A DNA stretch of 64,000 nt, taken from NCBI RefSeq assembly GCF_041914405.1, contig NZ_JAYSDK010000014.1, forward strand, positions 48,767 to 112,766. Reading direction: 5' to 3'. The notes beneath the pieces were generated by a model. It searched no databases. It worked only from the letters and a program-made list of their open reading frames with translations, and was not told where the DNA came from. The translations under genes were made by a program, and so were the position numbers. This DNA is from Zoogloea sp041914405. GTDB lineage: Bacteria > Pseudomonadota > Gammaproteobacteria > Burkholderiales > Rhodocyclaceae. This document shows positions 26,640 to 34,878 of the stretch, one piece after another; position 1 is the stretch's first letter; the number at the start of each line of letters is the position of its first letter.

Positions 26640-28138
26640 CAGAAACGCTCCAGTTCGGGGAAGGGCAGGTGGCCGTGGTGGATGTGCATCGCACCGAACT
26701 CGGCGCAGCGGTGCAGAGTCGGGATGTTCTTGCCGGGGTTGAGGAGGCCGGCCGGATCGAAGGCGGCCTTTACGGCGTGGAAGAAGGTCAGCTCGTCACT
26801 GTTGAACTGCACGCACATCTGGTTGATCTTTTCGCGGCCGACGCCGTGCTCGCCGGTGATGGTGCCGCCCACCGCGACGCACAGTTCGAGGATCTTGCCG
26901 CCGAGGGCTTCGGCCCGCTCGAATTCGCCGGGCTGGTTGGCATCGAAGAGGATCAGCGGGTGCATGTTGCCGTCGCCGGCGTGGAACACGTTGGCGACCC
27001 GCAGGCCGTATTCGCCGGACAGTTCGGCGGTGCCCTTCAGCACGGCCGGTAGCTGCTTGCGCGGGATGGTGCCGTCCATGCAGTAGTAGTCTGGCGACAT
27101 GCGGCCGACGGCCGGGAAGGCGTTCTTGCGGCCGGCCCAGAACTTGATGCGCTCGGCTTCGTCTCGTGCCAGTTGTACGTCGGTGGCTCCAGCTGCGGTG
27201 AGCACCGTGCGTACACGTTCGATGTCGTCCTGCACGTCGGCTTCGACGCCGTCGAGTTCGCACAGCAGGATGGCCTCGGCCTCTACCGGGTAGCCGGCGT
27301 GGATGAAGTCCTCGGCTGCCTGGATGGCGAGCTTGTCCATCATCTCGAGACCGCCGGGGATGATGCCGGCGGAGATGATGTCGGCCACCGCCTTGCCGGC
27401 CTTCTCGACGGAGTCGAAGCTGGCCATCAGCACGCGGGCCACCTGGGGCTTCGGCAGCAGCTTGACGGTGACTTCGGTGACGACGCCGAGCAGGCCTTCG
27501 GAGCCGGTGAACAGCGCCAGCAGGTCGAACCCGGCGGCGTCGAGCGCATCGCTGCCGAGGGTGACCTTCTCGCCTTCGATGGTCAGGATCTCGACCTTCA
27601 GCAGGTTATGCACGGTCAGGCCGTACTTCAGGCAGTGCACGCCGCCGGCGTTCTCGGCCACGTTGCCGCCGATGGAACAGGCGATCTGCGACGACGGATC
27701 TGGTGCGTAGTAGAGGCCGAAGGGCTCCGCGGCCTGGGAAATGGCCAGGTTGCGCACGCCCGGTTGCACGCGGGCGAAGCGGCCTTCCGGATTCACTTCG
27801 AGGATACGGTTGAAGCGTGCCATCACCAGCAGCACGCCCTGTTCCAGCGGCAGAGCGCCACCGGACAGGCCGGTGCCGGCGCCGCGGGCGACCACCGGCA
27901 CGTGCATGCGGTGGCATAGCTTGAGCAGTGTTTCCACCTGGTCGAGGCGCTCGGGAAGCACGACCAGCAGCGGCGTGGTGCGATAAGCCGACAGGCCGTC
28001 GCACTCGAAGGGCTTGAGGTCTTCTCGGGTGTGCAGGATTTCCAGATCGGGCATGGCGGCGCGCATGGCGGCCATCAACTCGGCGCGGTCCACATGGTGA
28101 AGTTCGCCGTCGATCTTTTCGTCGTAGAGGATGTTCAT
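26639..28138 (-). CDS. glcD: Glycolate oxidase catalytic FAD subunit
   Basis: A 499-aa FAD-linked oxidase. The FAD-binding segment reads VVARGAGTGLSGGALPLEQG and DPSSQIACSIGGNVAENAGG. The C-terminal substrate and flavin region has HAGDGNMHPLILFD and TGEHGVGREK. It oxidises glycolate to glyoxylate. The ATG at 28138 gives the usual length. An in-frame start at 28177 would add 13 residues. It is the first gene of the operon, facing the divergent GntR gene across a 222-bp control region. Confidence 0.97.
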   Translation of the reverse strand: MNILYDEKIDGELHHVDRAELMAAMRAAMPDLEILHTREDLKPFECDGLSAYRTTPLLVVLPERLDQVETLLKLCHRMHVPVVARGAGTGLSGGALPLEQGVLLVMARFNRILEVNPEGRFARVQPGVRNLAISQAAEPFGLYYAPDPSSQIACSIGGNVAENAGGVHCLKYGLTVHNLLKVEILTIEGEKVTLGSDALDAAGFDLLALFTGSEGLLGVVTEVTVKLLPKPQVARVLMASFDSVEKAGKAVADIISAGIIPGGLEMMDKLAIQAAEDFIHAGYPVEAEAILLCELDGVEADVQDDIERVRTVLTAAGATDVQLARDEAERIKFWAGRKNAFPAVGRMSPDYYCMDGTIPRKQLPAVLKGTAELSGEYGLRVANVFHAGDGNMHPLILFDANQPGEFERAEALGGKILELCVAVGGTITGEHGVGREKINQMCVQFNSDELTFFHAVKAAFDPAGLLNPGKNIPTLHRCAEFGAMHIHHGHLPFPELERF

Positions 28139-28264
28139 GGCAGGCGGCCCTGAAGGTTCCGGATCGGTTTCGCGCATTTTTCGGCAGTCGATGATGACCC
28201 GGCCGAGCGCATGGGATGGGCGATACTAAGTTTCGAAGACACTGAAAACAAAGCACTTTTAAAG

Positions 28265-28275
28265 TGGTCGTACCA
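28265..28275. promoter_or_regulatory. GntR-type operator 1 of the glycolate operon
   Basis: TGGTCGTACCA is a TGGT-N3-ACCA dyad, matching the LldR/GlcC/PdhR-type consensus of FadR-subfamily GntR regulators. The extended 17-mer AAAGTGGTCGTACCAGT recurs inverted at operator 2 with one change. It lies in the glcD/regulator divergent promoter region. Confidence 0.75.
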
Positions 28276-28360
28276 GTTTTTTCGAATACATGTTTTCCCT
28301 TATTGAAAGATAAATCCTTTGAATTCAATGTGATCAGACATTCAGAGGAGACATGTAGCA

Positions 28361-29176
28361 GTGCCTGAATCAACTGGTCCGACCACTTTGAAAAAGCCCG
28401 CAGGAGACCCTTTTGAGGCGGCCGAACGCAAGCAAGTAGCCGATGTGGTCGCCGAACGGATCGAGCGCCTGATCATCGACGGCATCCTGAAGGTGGGGGA
28501 GGCGTTGCCATCGGAGCGGCGCCTGTGCGAAAAGCTGGGTACGTCGCGAACGGCCCTGCGGGAGGGGCTGCGCGTGCTGCGCGGGCTGGGCATCATCGAC
28601 ACACAGCATGGGCGCGGGTCCTACGTGGCGCGCCTGTCCGCCGATCGGGACATGACGCCGCTGATGCACTTGTTCAATTCCCAGCCGCGCACTCTGTACG
28701 ATCTGCTGGAGGTGCGGGCAATACTGGAAAGCGAGGCTGCGCGTCTGGCCGCCCAGCGCGGGACACCGGCGGATTTCCTGCTGATCCGGCGGCGTTACGA
28801 GGAGCTACAAAGCCTGCAGGAGCAGGGGGAGGGGGTGACCCTGGAAGAACATGCCCGCGCGGACCATGCGTTCCATCGCGCGATCAACGATGCGTCGCAT
28901 AACCCGGTATTGGTGCACACGCTGCAGTCACTGTCCGACTTGATGCTCAGCAGCGTGCTGGCGTCGGTGAGCAATCTTTATCACCGCCCGGCCCACAAGC
29001 GCGTGCTGGACCGCCACCACGAGCGGATCTACAGGGCGTTGATCGACAGGGATTCCGACAAGGCTTACCGGGTTGCCTGCGAGCATATCAACAGCCTGCG
29101 TGACACCTTCCTGGAAATCGAGCAGGAGGAGCAGCGCCTGGTTCGGGCATCGATGCGGCTGGGGGCTGATCGCTAG
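28361..29176 (+). CDS. glcC: FadR-family GntR transcriptional regulator of the glycolate operon
   Basis: A 271-aa regulator with an N-terminal winged helix (about 30-95: VVAERIERLIIDGILKVGEA, then LPSERRLCEKLGTSRTALRE) and a C-terminal FCD effector domain with metal-binding residues (RADHAFHRAIN, and HHERIYRAL). It starts at GTG 28361 with GAGGAG about 10 bp upstream. It is divergent from glcD and has an operator dyad inside its own first codons, so autoregulation is likely. GlcC and LldR cannot be separated by sequence alone; the name follows the operon. Confidence 0.9.
   Translation: MPESTGPTTLKKPAGDPFEAAERKQVADVVAERIERLIIDGILKVGEALPSERRLCEKLGTSRTALREGLRVLRGLGIIDTQHGRGSYVARLSADRDMTPLMHLFNSQPRTLYDLLEVRAILESEAARLAAQRGTPADFLLIRRRYEELQSLQEQGEGVTLEEHARADHAFHRAINDASHNPVLVHTLQSLSDLMLSSVLASVSNLYHRPAHKRVLDRHHERIYRALIDRDSDKAYRVACEHINSLRDTFLEIEQEEQRLVRASMRLGADR
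28375..28385. promoter_or_regulatory. GntR-type operator 2 within the start of the regulator gene
   Basis: TGGTCCGACCA, within ACTGGTCCGACCACTTT, is the inverted match of operator 1 (16 of 17 positions). The centres are 110 bp apart. It overlaps codons 5-9 of the regulator. Confidence 0.65.
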
Positions 29177-29217
29177 GATGCCTGCTCGCCAGCAGGCGCG
29201 TGGTCAGCGCCTGTTGG

Positions 29218-29910
29218 TCAGGCTGCTTGCGGATGCGGAGTCAGCAGTTCGCACAGCATGTCCACGTGGGTGCTGCGTGCCTCTCGCAGCTGGATTGGTA
29301 CGACGGCAGCCGAGGAAAGCTGCTGGAACAACTGGTGAATGACCGGTGACACGATCAGCCAGGGATGATGGACCACCGTGCTGTCCCGGCACAGGCCACG
29401 TTCCACGCAGCGGCGCAGCAAGGCGCCCAGCTGTACGTGCAGATTGTCCACGGTGTTCTGCCGCCATAGGGTCACGACGTCGGGCAGACGGTGGCCGTCG
29501 GTCAGTAGGAGACGGGCGGTGGCACGCAGGGTGGTGTCGCCCAGATGGGTGTGCAACTGATCCACCAGTTGCTCGACCAGGCTGCGGATATCGGTGGCGG
29601 CTTCCAGTAGCGCATCCACGTCCAGCGTCGGGGCCGTGAGCGAGCGTCGCAGCAGGGCCTCGAAAACGGCGTCTTTGCCGGAGAAATGAGCGTAGAAACC
29701 ACCCTTCGAGAGGCCTGCCCGGTTGGCGATGTCGTCGATGCGCGTGGCGCTATAGCCGTGTGCCGAGAATTCAGCCAAGGCGGCGTCGAGGATCAGGGGA
29801 ATGCGGGTGTCGGGGGTGAGGCGTTTGCGCGGACGGCGCGCGGCGATGTCGGCACTGGGAGCGATGCTGGTGGGCATGTGGCTGGGCCCGGTTAAATTTG
29901 ATGAGCCCAT
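29218..29910 (-). CDS. TetR/AcrR family regulator
   Basis: A 230-aa regulator with an N-terminal TetR HTH: LILDAALAEFSAHGYSATRI, then DDIANRAGLSKGGFYAHFSG and KDAVFEALLRR. The variable C-terminal ligand domain gives no clue to the inducer. It is convergent with the GntR gene. No divergent target is obvious, since the neighbour on the other side (bfd) runs the same way. The start may be the ATG at 29877, which lacks the 11-residue extension. The short gap 29911-30051 holds a bfd terminator-like stem (about 30026-30052). Confidence 0.92.
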   Translation of the reverse strand: MGSSNLTGPSHMPTSIAPSADIAARRPRKRLTPDTRIPLILDAALAEFSAHGYSATRIDDIANRAGLSKGGFYAHFSGKDAVFEALLRRSLTAPTLDVDALLEAATDIRSLVEQLVDQLHTHLGDTTLRATARLLLTDGHRLPDVVTLWRQNTVDNLHVQLGALLRRCVERGLCRDSTVVHHPWLIVSPVIHQLFQQLSSAAVVPIQLREARSTHVDMLCELLTPHPQAA

Positions 29911-30051
29911 AAAGATAACCGATACGCCCTTCGCCTGCCACCGGCTTTAGGGCGTTAGCCTAAAAACATTTTGGTCGCTAAGTGCCTGGAGGCGCCGAAC
30001 GCGGCGTGGTTTTTCCGTCCGAATGAACCGGCTTCGGGTGGAAAGCCGGGT

Positions 30052-30282
30052 TCAAGCGGCGATCAGCAATGGAGCGTATTCGTAGTCGTCAACGCTGCTG
30101 CACGCCGAGGCGCAGACCTGTTCTACGGCACCATCCAGACACTGCTTGGCGCATTGGGCACAACGGCCGCACTCCTCGGTGACGCCAAGTTGCTGCCGCA
30201 GGTCGCGCAAACGCCGGGCGCCACCCTGGACGGCGGATTCAATGTGCTTTTCGGTCACCGCGCGACAGATGCAAACGTACAT
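30052..30282 (-). CDS. bfd: Bacterioferritin-associated ferredoxin-type [2Fe-2S] protein
   Basis: A 76-aa BFD-domain protein starting MYVCICRAVTEKHIESAV. Cluster ligands are CIC at the N-terminus and CGRCAQC around residue 38-44. Bfd reduces bacterioferritin iron for release. It is the last gene of a three-gene operon with hemP and a small membrane protein, behind a Fur-like site, which fits iron-limitation control. Confidence 0.92.
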   Translation of the reverse strand: MYVCICRAVTEKHIESAVQGGARRLRDLRQQLGVTEECGRCAQCAKQCLDGAVEQVCASACSSVDDYEYAPLLIAA

Positions 30283-30317
30283 TGTCTTGTTTCCTTCACA
30301 CCCGGTTGGGGGGTTAC

Positions 30318-30488
30318 TCAGACGATCGGATAGAGGCGTAGAACCAGGCTGGCCGCGGTCACGCAGCCGGCGATGCCAATGCACAGCAGGGCTGCGAGGC
30401 TCGCGGCAGATAGCGGCCGTTCGCCGGTGGTTTCGGTCCAGTGGCCAGGGAGGCCGTCGCGGTGGCGGAGTTGGGCGGATGTCGTCAT
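30318..30488 (-). CDS. Small single-span membrane protein, 56 aa
   Basis: This short gene starts at an ATG overlapping the hemP stop (ATGA) and ends 35 bp before bfd. The product has a polar N-terminus (residues 1-27, with HRDGLPGHWTETTGERPL), then one hydrophobic segment of about 22 residues (ASLAALLCIGIAGCVTAASL), and ends LYPIV. I do not know the family. Tight coupling to hemP and bfd suggests a role in heme or iron uptake. It is easily missed because of its size. Confidence 0.65.
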   Translation of the reverse strand: MTTSAQLRHRDGLPGHWTETTGERPLSAASLAALLCIGIAGCVTAASLVLRLYPIV

Positions 30489-30676
30489 TTGGTCAGTATC
30501 AGTTTGCCGGCACGTGTCGCTCGAAGTGCATAAATCATGCCTTCGTGCTCGATGAACACGCAGCTGCGCTCGTTGAAGAGGTCCTTGCTCCGGATCGGCG
30601 ACTCGAACTGGCCGGCGTCGGCATCGAGCGCTGCGTCGGAGGTCGGAAACTGCGCCGGAGCATTGAGGTTTTCCAC
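30485..30676 (-). CDS. hemP: Hemin uptake protein HemP
   Basis: The 63-aa product ends with the HemP signature: SPIRSKDLFNERSCVFIEHE, then GMIYALRATRAGKLILTK. HemP is a small regulator or accessory of heme uptake in proteobacteria. I chose GTG at 30676, just downstream of a Fur-like dyad. An in-frame ATG at 30736 would put the Fur site inside the coding region. With the GTG the leader would be very short. No heme receptor gene is next to it, which is unusual. Confidence 0.85.
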   Translation of the reverse strand: MENLNAPAQFPTSDAALDADAGQFESPIRSKDLFNERSCVFIEHEGMIYALRATRAGKLILTK

Positions 30677-30690
30677 TTGGATACGAATGC

Positions 30691-30711
30691 TAATGAGAAC
30701 GGTTCCTATTA
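30691..30711 (-). promoter_or_regulatory. Fur-box-like dyad upstream of hemP
   Basis: TAATGAGAAC (30691-30700) is followed by GTTCCTATTA (30702-30711), an imperfect dyad with 8 of 10 matches. It resembles Fur sites of the type AATGAGAATCATT. Position and neighbours (hemP, bfd) support iron repression. Confidence 0.7.
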
Positions 30712-30892
30712 AATAGATGGGAATTGCTTTCGTCAACAGGCTTGTGAAGAAAAATCTTCGTTGCTATGTACGGGGCGTCGCATTGCCGGGAAACGACAGG
30801 ATGTCTACGCATCGAGAAGGTCGTTTCGACGGCGGAAGGTCGCCGCCGCGGGGTAGAATCCAGGCCCTTCTGAAGTCTTATCTATTTGCACC

Positions 30893-32800
30893 ATGCCGCT
30901 GATCACCCTCGATGACGCCTGCCTCGCCTTCGGCCATGTCGCCTTGCTCGACAAGGCCAGTTTCCAGCTTGATCCTGGCGAGCGGGTGGCGCTGATCGGC
31001 CGCAACGGCAGCGGTAAGTCGAGCCTGCTGAAGGCCCTGGCTGGCCAGGCCATGCTGGATGACGGACGCCTGTGGCGGCAGCCGGGGGCGCGGGTGGCCT
31101 ACGTGCCCCAGGAGGCGGATTTTCCCCTGGAACGCACGGTGTTCGAGACGGTGGCCGATGGCTTGGGCGATGTGGCCCGCCTGCTGGTGGACTACCACGA
31201 GGCCATGCTGGCGGTGGCTGACGATGCCAGTGCCGCCAATCTGGCGCGGCTGGAGGAACTCCAGCACCGTGTCGAGGATGCCCAGGCCTGGCGCCTGGAG
31301 CAGCGTGTCGAACAGATCCTGGCCCAGCTCAAGCTGTCGGGCGAGGCGATTGTCGGCAGCCTCTCCGGTGGCGGTATCAAGCGTGTCGCGTTGGCCCGTG
31401 CGCTGGTCGGCGAGCCGGAAATGCTGCTGCTTGACGAGCCGACCAACCACCTGGACATCGACGGCATCCTGTGGCTTGAAGAGCTGATCCGCGATTTTCC
31501 CGGCGCGGTCGTGGTGATTACCCACGACCGGGTCTTTCTCGATCATGTGGCGACGCGCATCGTCGAGCTCGACCGTGGCTTGCTGAGCAGCTTCCCCGGC
31601 CGCTTCAGCGATTACCAACTCCGCAAGGCCGACCAACTGGACGCGGAAGAGAAGGCTAATGCCCGCTTCGACAAGCTGCTTGCGCAGGAAGAGGTGTGGA
31701 TCCGCAAGGGCGTCGAGGCGCGACGGACCCGCAACGAAGGCCGCGTGCGTCGGCTGGAAGCTCTGCGCCGGGAGCGCAGCGCGCGTCGCGACCGTTTCGG
31801 CAACGTCAAGCTGGCGCTGGATCGTGGCGAGAGCAGCGGCCAGTTGGTGGCTGAGCTGACCCATGTGAACAAGTGCTTCGGCGAGCGGCAGATCGTCCGC
31901 GACTTCTCGACGCGCATCCTGCGCGGCGACCGTATCGGCCTGATCGGCCCCAACGGCGCGGGCAAGACCACGCTGCTGAAGTTGATTCTCGGCGAGCTCG
32001 AAGCAGACGAAGGTACGATCAAGCGGGGCACACGCCAGACCGTGGCCTACTTCGACCAGCTGCGCGCGCAGCTCGACCCCGAGGCGCCGCTGACCGAGGT
32101 CATCAGCCCGGGGTCCGATTACGTGGAAATCGCCGGCCACCGGACCCACGTCATCGGCTATCTTGAGGACTTCCTGTTCTCGCCGCAGCGGGCCCGTTCG
32201 CCGGTCAAGTCCCTGTCCGGCGGTGAGCGCAACCGCCTCCTGCTGGCCCGCCTGTTCGCCCGTCCGGCCAACGTGCTGGTGCTCGACGAGCCGACCAACG
32301 ACCTGGATATCGAAACCCTCGACCTGCTCGAGGATCTGCTGGCTCAATACGACGGCACGGTGTTCCTCGTCAGCCACGACCGGGCTTTTCTCGACAACGT
32401 GGTGACGCAGGTGATCGCAGCGGAAGGCAACGGCAACTGGAAGGAATACGCCGGTGGCTATGAGGACTGGTTGCGCGTGCGCCCCGTTCCCGAGGCCATC
32501 AAGTCCACCGCCGCGCCGAAGCAGGTTCAGGCGAAGAAGGAGGAGCCCAAGCCCCAGGCTGCGAAGCCGGCTAAGTTGAGCTGGAAGGAACAGCGGGAGC
32601 TGGAGGCCTTGCCGGACCGGATCGCGGCGTTGGAAGAGGAGCAGGGCGCCATCCAGGCTCGCCTCAACGACCCGGCCACCTATCGGGACGCACCGCAGGA
32701 GGTGCCGGCCCTCAACACCCGCCTGCAAGCGCTGGAAGGGGAAATCGAGGCTGCCATGCTGCGTTGGGAAGAGCTGGAGTCGCGTGGCTCCGGCAAGTAA
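30893..32800 (+). CDS. uup: ABC-F family ATPase Uup
   Basis: A 635-aa protein with two ATPase domains and no membrane segments. Walker A motifs are GRNGSGKSS (about 37) and GPNGAGKTT (about 358). The signatures are LSGGGIKRVALARAL (a variant with GGG) and LSGGERNRLLLARL, with Walker B LLLDEPTNHLDI and LVLDEPTNDLDI. The second domain is preceded by the ABC-F linker (RKGVEARRTRNEGRVRRLEA). A C-terminal coiled coil (about 555-630) marks Uup. ABC-F proteins act on the ribosome or on branched DNA (Uup affects precise excision). Confidence 0.95.
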   Translation: MPLITLDDACLAFGHVALLDKASFQLDPGERVALIGRNGSGKSSLLKALAGQAMLDDGRLWRQPGARVAYVPQEADFPLERTVFETVADGLGDVARLLVDYHEAMLAVADDASAANLARLEELQHRVEDAQAWRLEQRVEQILAQLKLSGEAIVGSLSGGGIKRVALARALVGEPEMLLLDEPTNHLDIDGILWLEELIRDFPGAVVVITHDRVFLDHVATRIVELDRGLLSSFPGRFSDYQLRKADQLDAEEKANARFDKLLAQEEVWIRKGVEARRTRNEGRVRRLEALRRERSARRDRFGNVKLALDRGESSGQLVAELTHVNKCFGERQIVRDFSTRILRGDRIGLIGPNGAGKTTLLKLILGELEADEGTIKRGTRQTVAYFDQLRAQLDPEAPLTEVISPGSDYVEIAGHRTHVIGYLEDFLFSPQRARSPVKSLSGGERNRLLLARLFARPANVLVLDEPTNDLDIETLDLLEDLLAQYDGTVFLVSHDRAFLDNVVTQVIAAEGNGNWKEYAGGYEDWLRVRPVPEAIKSTAAPKQVQAKKEEPKPQAAKPAKLSWKEQRELEALPDRIAALEEEQGAIQARLNDPATYRDAPQEVPALNTRLQALEGEIEAAMLRWEELESRGSGK

Positions 32801-32805
32801 GCCCG

Positions 32806-33693
32806 TCAGAGGGGGGGCGGCATCGCCCCCAACGGGTCGCCACCGGCGGCGAGCAGCGTCTCGACGGCCTCGTGAGGCACGGAAAGGCGGCTCAGCAGTG
32901 TTTCCCGGTTGATATGCAACAGCTCGGTGATCGCGCTGAGGTCATCGGGAATGGCCGGGTCGTCCCAGCCTAGTGCGGTATGGCGGGACAGACTGTTGGC
33001 CAGCTGAACCGTGCGCACGCGCGGATTCTCGATCTGCCTTTCGTCCAGCATCGAGACGAGCAACTCCGGCAGCCGCCAGTGATGGACCAGGGCCAGTTGC
33101 AGCTCCCGTGCCGAGAAGTTGAAGATCGACTTCTGGGCGGAAGAGGAGCGCAGGGTCCGGTCGATGTGCTGCATCTCGTAGACTTGATAAGTCAGTTTGG
33201 GTGCGAAGCACCAGCACAGGATCTCGGTGACCTCGGACAGCAGGGCGGCCACGGTGATCTCGTCTACGTCCAGGTCGTGCCGGACGATGGCCCAGTCGCG
33301 GGCGTAGCGCGCGGCACGGCGGGCGCGGCTGATGACCTTCAGAACGCCGACCAGTGCCTTCGGATACGGGGCAATCTGCTCCTCAATGGTCGGTAGGTCG
33401 GAAAACTCCTTCAGGAAGGGTGAGATGCCCATCATCATCACCGCTCGCTCGATGGTCGTGATGTCGTGGTTCTGTCGGGCGCGCCGGTTCTCCTCGATGT
33501 GCACCAGCACCCTCAGCGTCATCATCGGGTCTCCCAGCACCAGGGCGGCCACGGTACGGCCGTTGATGTGGTCCTCACGTTCGCGCATGGACTGGAGTTC
33601 CTTGACGGTGTGCTTGAGGACCGGCAGCGGCTCCTGGCTGAAGAACGCAATATAGGAATCCAGGGTCTCGAAGGGGACGTTGATCAGGGCCAT
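32806..33693 (-). CDS. HDOD-domain signalling protein
   Basis: A 295-aa protein with an HDOD fold (metal-free HD relative): MALINVPFETLDSYIAFFSQ, then LVLGDPMMTLRVLVHIEENR and TIERAVMMMGISPFLKEFSD. HDOD proteins link signalling to chemotaxis, type IV pili or cell-cycle control. The ATG at 33693 is preceded by AGGA 10 bp upstream; in-frame ATGs at 33738 and 33771 are alternatives. It converges with uup. Confidence 0.85.
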   Translation of the reverse strand: MALINVPFETLDSYIAFFSQEPLPVLKHTVKELQSMREREDHINGRTVAALVLGDPMMTLRVLVHIEENRRARQNHDITTIERAVMMMGISPFLKEFSDLPTIEEQIAPYPKALVGVLKVISRARRAARYARDWAIVRHDLDVDEITVAALLSEVTEILCWCFAPKLTYQVYEMQHIDRTLRSSSAQKSIFNFSARELQLALVHHWRLPELLVSMLDERQIENPRVRTVQLANSLSRHTALGWDDPAIPDDLSAITELLHINRETLLSRLSVPHEAVETLLAAGGDPLGAMPPPL

Positions 33694-33843
33694 GTTGTTG
33701 TTCCTGCGGGCGATGAATCCATTTACGGCATTTTGCATGCGGTATTGAGGCGTGGCGCGGCTTGGCGTCAAGTTGGCAGGGCTATAATCGGCCGATAACC
33801 AACATGAGGCGTCATTCCGGCGCCCGGCAACGAGGAGAAACGC

Positions 33844-34851
33844 ATGACCGCAACCCTTTCCCCCTTCAAGGCTTATGTGATCCGCCAGGACGAGAACCGC
33901 AAGGTTTCCGCCGCTATGGAGACCCTTGCCGCCGATGCACTCGATGCTGGCGAGGTTCTAATCAAGGTGGCTTATTCCAGCGTGAACTACAAGGACGCGC
34001 TGGCGGCCACTGGTGCCGGCAAGATCATCCGGCGCTTCCCCTGCGTTGGCGGCATCGACCTGTCAGGTACGGTGGTGGAGAGCAGCGATCCGCGTTTCAA
34101 GGCCGGGGATGAGGTCATCGCGACCAGTTTCGACATCGGCGTTGCCCATCACGGCGGCTACGCGGAATATGCGCGGATTCCGGCGGGCTGGGTTGTGCCG
34201 CTGCCCGCCGGCCTGAGCCTCTTCGATGCGATGGCCCTCGGCACCGCCGGCTTCACGGCTGCGCTCGGCATCGTGCGTATGGAGGATAACGGCCTGCGTC
34301 CCGAGAACGGCCCGGTGATCGTCACCGGTGCCAGCGGCGGCGTGGGTGGCCTGGCCATCGACATGCTGGCCGGACTTGGCTATCACGTGGTCGCGCTGAC
34401 CGGCAAGGCGCATGAAGAGGGCTATCTGAAGGATCTCGGCGCCGCTGAGATTCGCTTGCGTGACACCATCGACCCGGCCAAGACGCGCCCCCTCGATGCG
34501 GGGCTGTGGGCTGGCGCGGTGGACAACGTGGGCGGTGACATCCTCACCTGGGTGCTGTCCACGATGAAGCAGGCCGGCACGGTGGCGAGCATCGGCAACG
34601 CCCAGAGCATCGCCCTCAACGCCACGGTGTTCCCGTTCATCCTGCGCGGGGTCAGCCTGCTTGGCGTGGATTCGGGCTACATCGGCTTCCCGACCCGCGC
34701 GACTGTCTGGCAGCGCCTGGCGTCCGACCTCAAGCCGCGCCATCTTCATGGCATGACCCGGACCGTGCCGTTCGCCGAGCTGCCTGGCGTCTTCGACGAC
34801 TTCATCGCCGGCCGGGTCAAGGGGCGCACGGTGATTGCCGTTAACCCCTGA
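33844..34851 (+). CDS. acuI: Acryloyl-CoA reductase AcuI (YhdH/YhfP quinone oxidoreductase family)
   Basis: This 335-aa zinc-free medium-chain dehydrogenase/reductase has SSVNYKDALAATGAGKI, FPCVGGIDLSGTV, the NADPH loop VTGASGGVGGLAIDMLAGLG, AGAVDNVGGDILTWVL and FILRGVSLLGVDSGY. These are diagnostic of the AcuI/YhdH group, which reduces acryloyl-CoA to propionyl-CoA with NADPH and protects from acrylyl toxicity. It precedes a receiver protein and prpE on the same strand, so propionyl-CoA metabolism is clustered. Confidence 0.93.
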   Translation: MTATLSPFKAYVIRQDENRKVSAAMETLAADALDAGEVLIKVAYSSVNYKDALAATGAGKIIRRFPCVGGIDLSGTVVESSDPRFKAGDEVIATSFDIGVAHHGGYAEYARIPAGWVVPLPAGLSLFDAMALGTAGFTAALGIVRMEDNGLRPENGPVIVTGASGGVGGLAIDMLAGLGYHVVALTGKAHEEGYLKDLGAAEIRLRDTIDPAKTRPLDAGLWAGAVDNVGGDILTWVLSTMKQAGTVASIGNAQSIALNATVFPFILRGVSLLGVDSGYIGFPTRATVWQRLASDLKPRHLHGMTRTVPFAELPGVFDDFIAGRVKGRTVIAVNP

Positions 34852-34878
34852 AGATCCATTTATCCAGCGAGTCCCAGC

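Noticed and set aside
30878..32728. 616-codon open frame opposite uup
   Set aside because: Antisense of a clear ABC-F gene. Gln/Leu/Val-rich without motifs.
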